Positions 32,020-34,064 of a DNA stretch of 34,064 nt are shown here, piece after piece. Positions within the stretch are counted from its first letter, which is position 1, and each line of letters opens with the position of its first letter. The stretch covers positions 1 through 34,064 of the forward strand of contig JAPOQV010000386.1 of NCBI GenBank assembly GCA_026710565.1. Direction: 5' to 3'. The notes beneath the pieces are model-generated. The model did not search any database. It was given only the letters and a program-made list of their open reading frames with translations, and was not told the DNA's origin. This stretch comes from Spirochaetaceae bacterium (lineage in GTDB: Bacteria; Spirochaetota; Spirochaetia; SZUA-6; Bin103). The position numbers were made by a program, and so were the translations under genes.

Positions 32020-32810
32020 CCGCCACCCAGAAATATCTGTTCGACCTGCAGGGATTCCTGACCGTCGAGGACGTGCTCTCGGACGAGGAATGCGAGCTTG
32101 CCAAGCGCAAGATCCGCGAGCGCATGGAGCCGATGGACAAGACGCCGGACGGCTACGAAGCGAACGGCACTTGGCAGAAGGCGTACGGGCTGGTGAACCT
32201 CGGCGAGCCGTTCACCACGCTGATCGATCATCCCAAGCTGGTCTCGGTCCTGAGCGAGATCATCGGACCCAAGCTGCGGCTGGAAGGCAACTACAGTTTC
32301 GTGCGCTCGAAGGGCTGCCCGCACTTCGAGATGCACGGCGGCCACCGCGGCGGCCGGGTGAACTTCCGCTACTACGTGCACGGCGACCAGATCTACACCG
32401 GGCTCACCGTCGTGTCCTTCACCCTGCAGGAGATCGCCGAGGAGGACGGCGGCTTCGCCTGCATCCCCGGCTCCCACAAGTGCGACTTCCACGTCCCGCC
32501 GGAGGACCACAAGCGCCTGTTCGCGATCGACGGCCCGCTGGTGCGCAACATCGCGGCGCCCAAGGGCTCGGCCATCATCTTCACCGAGACGCTCGCGCAC
32601 GGGGCCGCTTCCTGGCAGGGGGACGAGCCACGCTACGGCGTCTTCTACAAGTACAACGACCGCGCGGCGACCTACGGTTACCGGCCCTATCGCCTCCCCA
32701 GTAAAGAGACCCTGGCGCAGCTCCCGCCGGAGAAGCGCATCTTCTTCAACGGCACCTGGGAGGCGTTCGGCCCGGAAGACAACCCGCACAACGAGCACGC
32801 CGAGGCCTGA
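32016..32810 (+). CDS. Phytanoyl-CoA-dioxygenase-like protein with HxG instead of HxD
   Basis: 264 residues, ATG 32016 with GGGAGGG just upstream. A cupin-type Fe(II)/2-oxoglutarate oxygenase fold of the PhyH family: it starts YLFDLQGFLTVEDVLSDEE, has GGFACIPGSHKCDFHVP in the core, the distal His of ETLAHGA (His195) and Arg206 as likely 2-oxoglutarate anchor. The first iron ligands read MHGGHRGG (His107-x-Gly109). There is no Asp or Glu at the third position, as in iron-dependent halogenases. The same HGG motif is common in this subfamily, so it is not a simple loss. The substrate is unknown; the role could be hydroxylation, halogenation or another oxidation. Confidence 0.82.
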   Translation: MTATQKYLFDLQGFLTVEDVLSDEECELAKRKIRERMEPMDKTPDGYEANGTWQKAYGLVNLGEPFTTLIDHPKLVSVLSEIIGPKLRLEGNYSFVRSKGCPHFEMHGGHRGGRVNFRYYVHGDQIYTGLTVVSFTLQEIAEEDGGFACIPGSHKCDFHVPPEDHKRLFAIDGPLVRNIAAPKGSAIIFTETLAHGAASWQGDEPRYGVFYKYNDRAATYGYRPYRLPSKETLAQLPPEKRIFFNGTWEAFGPEDNPHNEHAEA

Positions 32811-32819
32811 GCGTTCCGG

Positions 32820-33173
32820 TCACGAGCCTCCGGTTCCGCGAACCAGCACGACGTGCCTCCGTTCGATTTCTTGGTGAAAGCCGTCTGGCAGGCGTGCCCA
32901 GTCGTGCATCTCCACGAGAAAGGGAATGTTGGAGTCGCGCAACGCATCGGCCAAGTCGGCCAGACGGAACGCCTCGATCGTGCCCAAGCCCGGGCCGCGC
33001 AGCACGAGGTCCAGGTCGCTGCCACCGTGGCTCAGTCCGCTGACCCGACTCCCGTAGGCCCAGACCTCAACGCCCGGAACATGCTTTCTCACGAGCGCTT
33101 CGATAGACGCCCGATGGCGCGCCGACAGGTGCAGTTTCCCTGCCGACTCGGTCTTCGCAGAAGGCTCAGCCAC
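32820..33173 (-). CDS. mntA: MntA-type minimal nucleotidyltransferase antitoxin
   Basis: 117 residues. The minimal nucleotidyltransferase signature GSx10DxD is intact: GSRVSGLSHGGSDLDLVL. The C-terminal part ends ERRHVVLVRG. In the HepT/MntA system this enzyme adds AMP to a Tyr of HepT and so blocks its RNase activity. Its ATG overlaps the end of hepT by 8 bases (33166-33173), the usual toxin-then-antitoxin order. It is convergent with the dioxygenase gene, with only 9 bases between the stops. Confidence 0.88.
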   Translation of the reverse strand: MAEPSAKTESAGKLHLSARHRASIEALVRKHVPGVEVWAYGSRVSGLSHGGSDLDLVLRGPGLGTIEAFRLADLADALRDSNIPFLVEMHDWARLPDGFHQEIERRHVVLVRGTGGS

Positions 33174-33600
33174 CGGCCTTTCCTTCGATCACGTCCGCCA
33201 GACTCCGCGCATCGTCGACGAAGCGTGGCAGGAGCTTCAGTGTGGCTTCGGCGAAGCCCTCGCCGTAGTCGTGAGCGGTATCGTTGCGACTGTCACGGTA
33301 CTCCAGCCAGCGCTCGCAGGCGTCGGCCGGAATCAGGCCGTGCTTGGCGGCATGTCGGAATACATCCTTGAATGTCAGTTGATCCGCCTGCCGGTTGCTG
33401 GCAAACCATGGTCGCAGGCGCTTCTTCAGCAGCTTGCCGCTCTGCTCCAGCACCAGCTCGAACTCCTTGACGCACGCCGCCCGGTAGATGTCGTACAGGA
33501 CGTCGTCTTCGGAACCCTGGGCTCCGAGAGCGGCGAGCGCATGCTCCAGGGTCTTGATGCAGCGCCTCAGATAGGTGGTATCAATCTCGCTGCGTCCCAT
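33166..33600 (-). CDS. hepT: HepT-type HEPN toxin (HI0074 family)
   Basis: 144 residues from ATG 33600; an alternative GTG at 33684 would add a Gly/Ser/Pro-rich 28-residue tail that the family does not have. All-helical HEPN fold with KTLEHALAALGA and CVKEFELVLEQSGKLLKKRL. The RNase motif Rx4HxY is complete as RNDTAHDY near residues 110-117: Arg and His are catalytic and the Tyr is the residue AMPylated by MntA. Known family proteins act as nucleases on RNA (some on tRNA). With mntA it forms a complete toxin-antitoxin pair. Confidence 0.88.
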   Translation of the reverse strand: MGRSEIDTTYLRRCIKTLEHALAALGAQGSEDDVLYDIYRAACVKEFELVLEQSGKLLKKRLRPWFASNRQADQLTFKDVFRHAAKHGLIPADACERWLEYRDSRNDTAHDYGEGFAEATLKLLPRFVDDARSLADVIEGKAGG

Positions 33601-33690
33601 GTTCTCGGTGCTCCCGACTCCACCCGACCCTGCTTGCCCTGGCTGAGGGTCCAGACTGTCCTCCGACAGGATGTGAGTGCTCACTTCGCT

Positions 33691-33798
33691 TCACTTGGAG
33701 GTGTCATCCGGATCATCGAGAGTCAGCAGGACATGCTCCTCACGCTTGACGCCGACCTCGTACTCGGCCATCAGAACCGCGAGCTGTGCTCCGCTCAT
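33691..33798 (-). CDS. 35-codon ORF resembling the C-terminus of Mrr-type restriction endonucleases
   Basis: The short product SGAQLAVLMAEYEVGVK resembles the conserved C-terminal helix of Mrr-catalytic-domain endonucleases (…IDG..LA.LMIE.GVGV…), followed by an acidic tail. Its ATG overlaps the stop of the HARE-HTH frame by one base (TGATG). It may be the leftover 3' end of a HARE-HTH/Mrr gene whose catalytic middle is gone. Other short helical proteins are possible. Confidence 0.35.
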   Translation of the reverse strand: MSGAQLAVLMAEYEVGVKREEHVLLTLDDPDDTSK

Positions 33799-34048
33799 CA
33801 ATGCAACCGGAGATGCATCGGCGCGTGCCGCTTCGTGTCGAGCACCTCGACCGCGAAGAGTCGCCGTGCTGCCGGATGTCCACAGCCAGTCTGGCGTTCA
33901 CGGTCGCCCACGGCGTCTTGCCTCGCGTCACCCACATCCCGCGAGCCACGATGCGCTTCGTGATCTCGCGGTAGTGAAGTGGCTCCCCCCCTTCGCGCAG
34001 GACCGCGCACGCCGCCTCAAGAGCCTCCCATCCATCTCCTCCACCCAC
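33798..34048 (-). pseudogene. HARE-HTH domain gene, frameshifted and cut by the contig edge
   Basis: The start WEALEAACAVLREGGEPLHY and the following REITKRIVARGMWVTRG, then TPWATVNARLAVDIRQHGDS, is a complete HARE-HTH winged helix, a domain usually fused to restriction endonucleases or other DNA enzymes. After HGDS the reading frame changes: the sequence continues sensibly as RLFAVEVLDTKRHAPMHLRL in the next frame, with a stop at 33798-33800. A one-base deletion near 33875 explains this. The N-terminus lies in low-complexity contig-end sequence, so the true start is uncertain. The gene may have decayed after losing its catalytic part, or the assembly has an error there. Confidence 0.5.
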
Positions 34049-34064
34049 CTACCAACCAACCACC
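34030..34064. other. Low-complexity right contig end
   Basis: The last 35 bases are CA/CT-rich short repeats (CCACC, CCAACCA) unlike the coding sequence before them. Together with the poly-G left end this suggests degraded read ends at a contig boundary. Confidence 0.5.

Noticed and set aside
1..34064. tRNA, rRNA, CRISPR arrays, transposases or integrases
   Set aside because: None was recognised on either strand; the accessory patch at 13.7-17 kb has no visible insertion-sequence ends or attachment-site repeats.

Overview
This is a high-GC bacterial stretch, roughly 65-70 % G+C by eye, densely coded with many 4-base gene overlaps. It looks like one contig: both ends dissolve into low-complexity sequence (a run of 20 G near the left end, CA/CT-rich repeats at the right end). 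The solute-binding protein has a plain signal peptide with no lipobox cysteine, which fits a bacterium with an outer membrane. The mix of an Lpl-type sugar ABC importer, many carbohydrate-active beta-propeller proteins, phytanoyl-CoA-dioxygenase-like and C45 hydrolase genes is typical of uncultured high-GC lineages such as Spirochaetota. The phylum is inference only. No rRNA, tRNA, CRISPR array, transposase or phage gene was seen.

Layout. 1-5.7 kb: the C-terminus of a SulP anion transporter, a beta-propeller protein whose start looks frameshifted, a MerR regulator coupled to a VIT/VWA protein, and aldose 1-epimerase. 5.7-10.0 kb (minus strand): a tight six-gene operon of a medium-chain dehydrogenase, a three-polypeptide cobalt-type nitrile hydratase (beta split into N and C halves, plus alpha), an alpha/beta hydrolase and a C45 Ntn-hydrolase. 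Every gene junction overlaps, so the set probably works as one catabolic route: nitrile to amide, then amide or ester hydrolysis. 10.2-13.7 kb: a tandem double-domain ADP-ribosylglycohydrolase and a glycosidase-like beta-propeller protein.

13.7-17.0 kb is an accessory patch: an AT-richer orphan lipoprotein, a decayed hicA with an intact hicB, a 22-codon micro-ORF leading into a Fic AMP-transferase, and a methyltransferase with an internal deletion. 17.1-19.4 kb holds a divergent pair, a type II haloacid dehalogenase and a six-hairpin-glycosidase-like enzyme.

19.4-31.4 kb (minus strand) is a likely nine-gene carbohydrate-use operon. In order of transcription it contains a shortened ceramidase-like protein, a TIM-barrel glycosidase-like protein, three beta-propeller enzymes, two ABC permeases, the solute-binding protein and a secreted repeat protein. 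The ABC ATPase is not here and must be supplied elsewhere. 31.4-34.1 kb: a small membrane protein coupled to an unusual phytanoyl-CoA-dioxygenase-like enzyme, then a HepT/MntA (HEPN/nucleotidyltransferase) toxin-antitoxin pair and the broken remains of a HARE-HTH/Mrr-type gene.

The best candidates for something new are the split nitrile hydratase/C45 operon, the tandem ADP-ribosylglycohydrolase, the propeller-rich sugar operon, and a recurring leaderless promoter arrangement: a -10 box, exactly 8 bases, then ATG, upstream of three genes.
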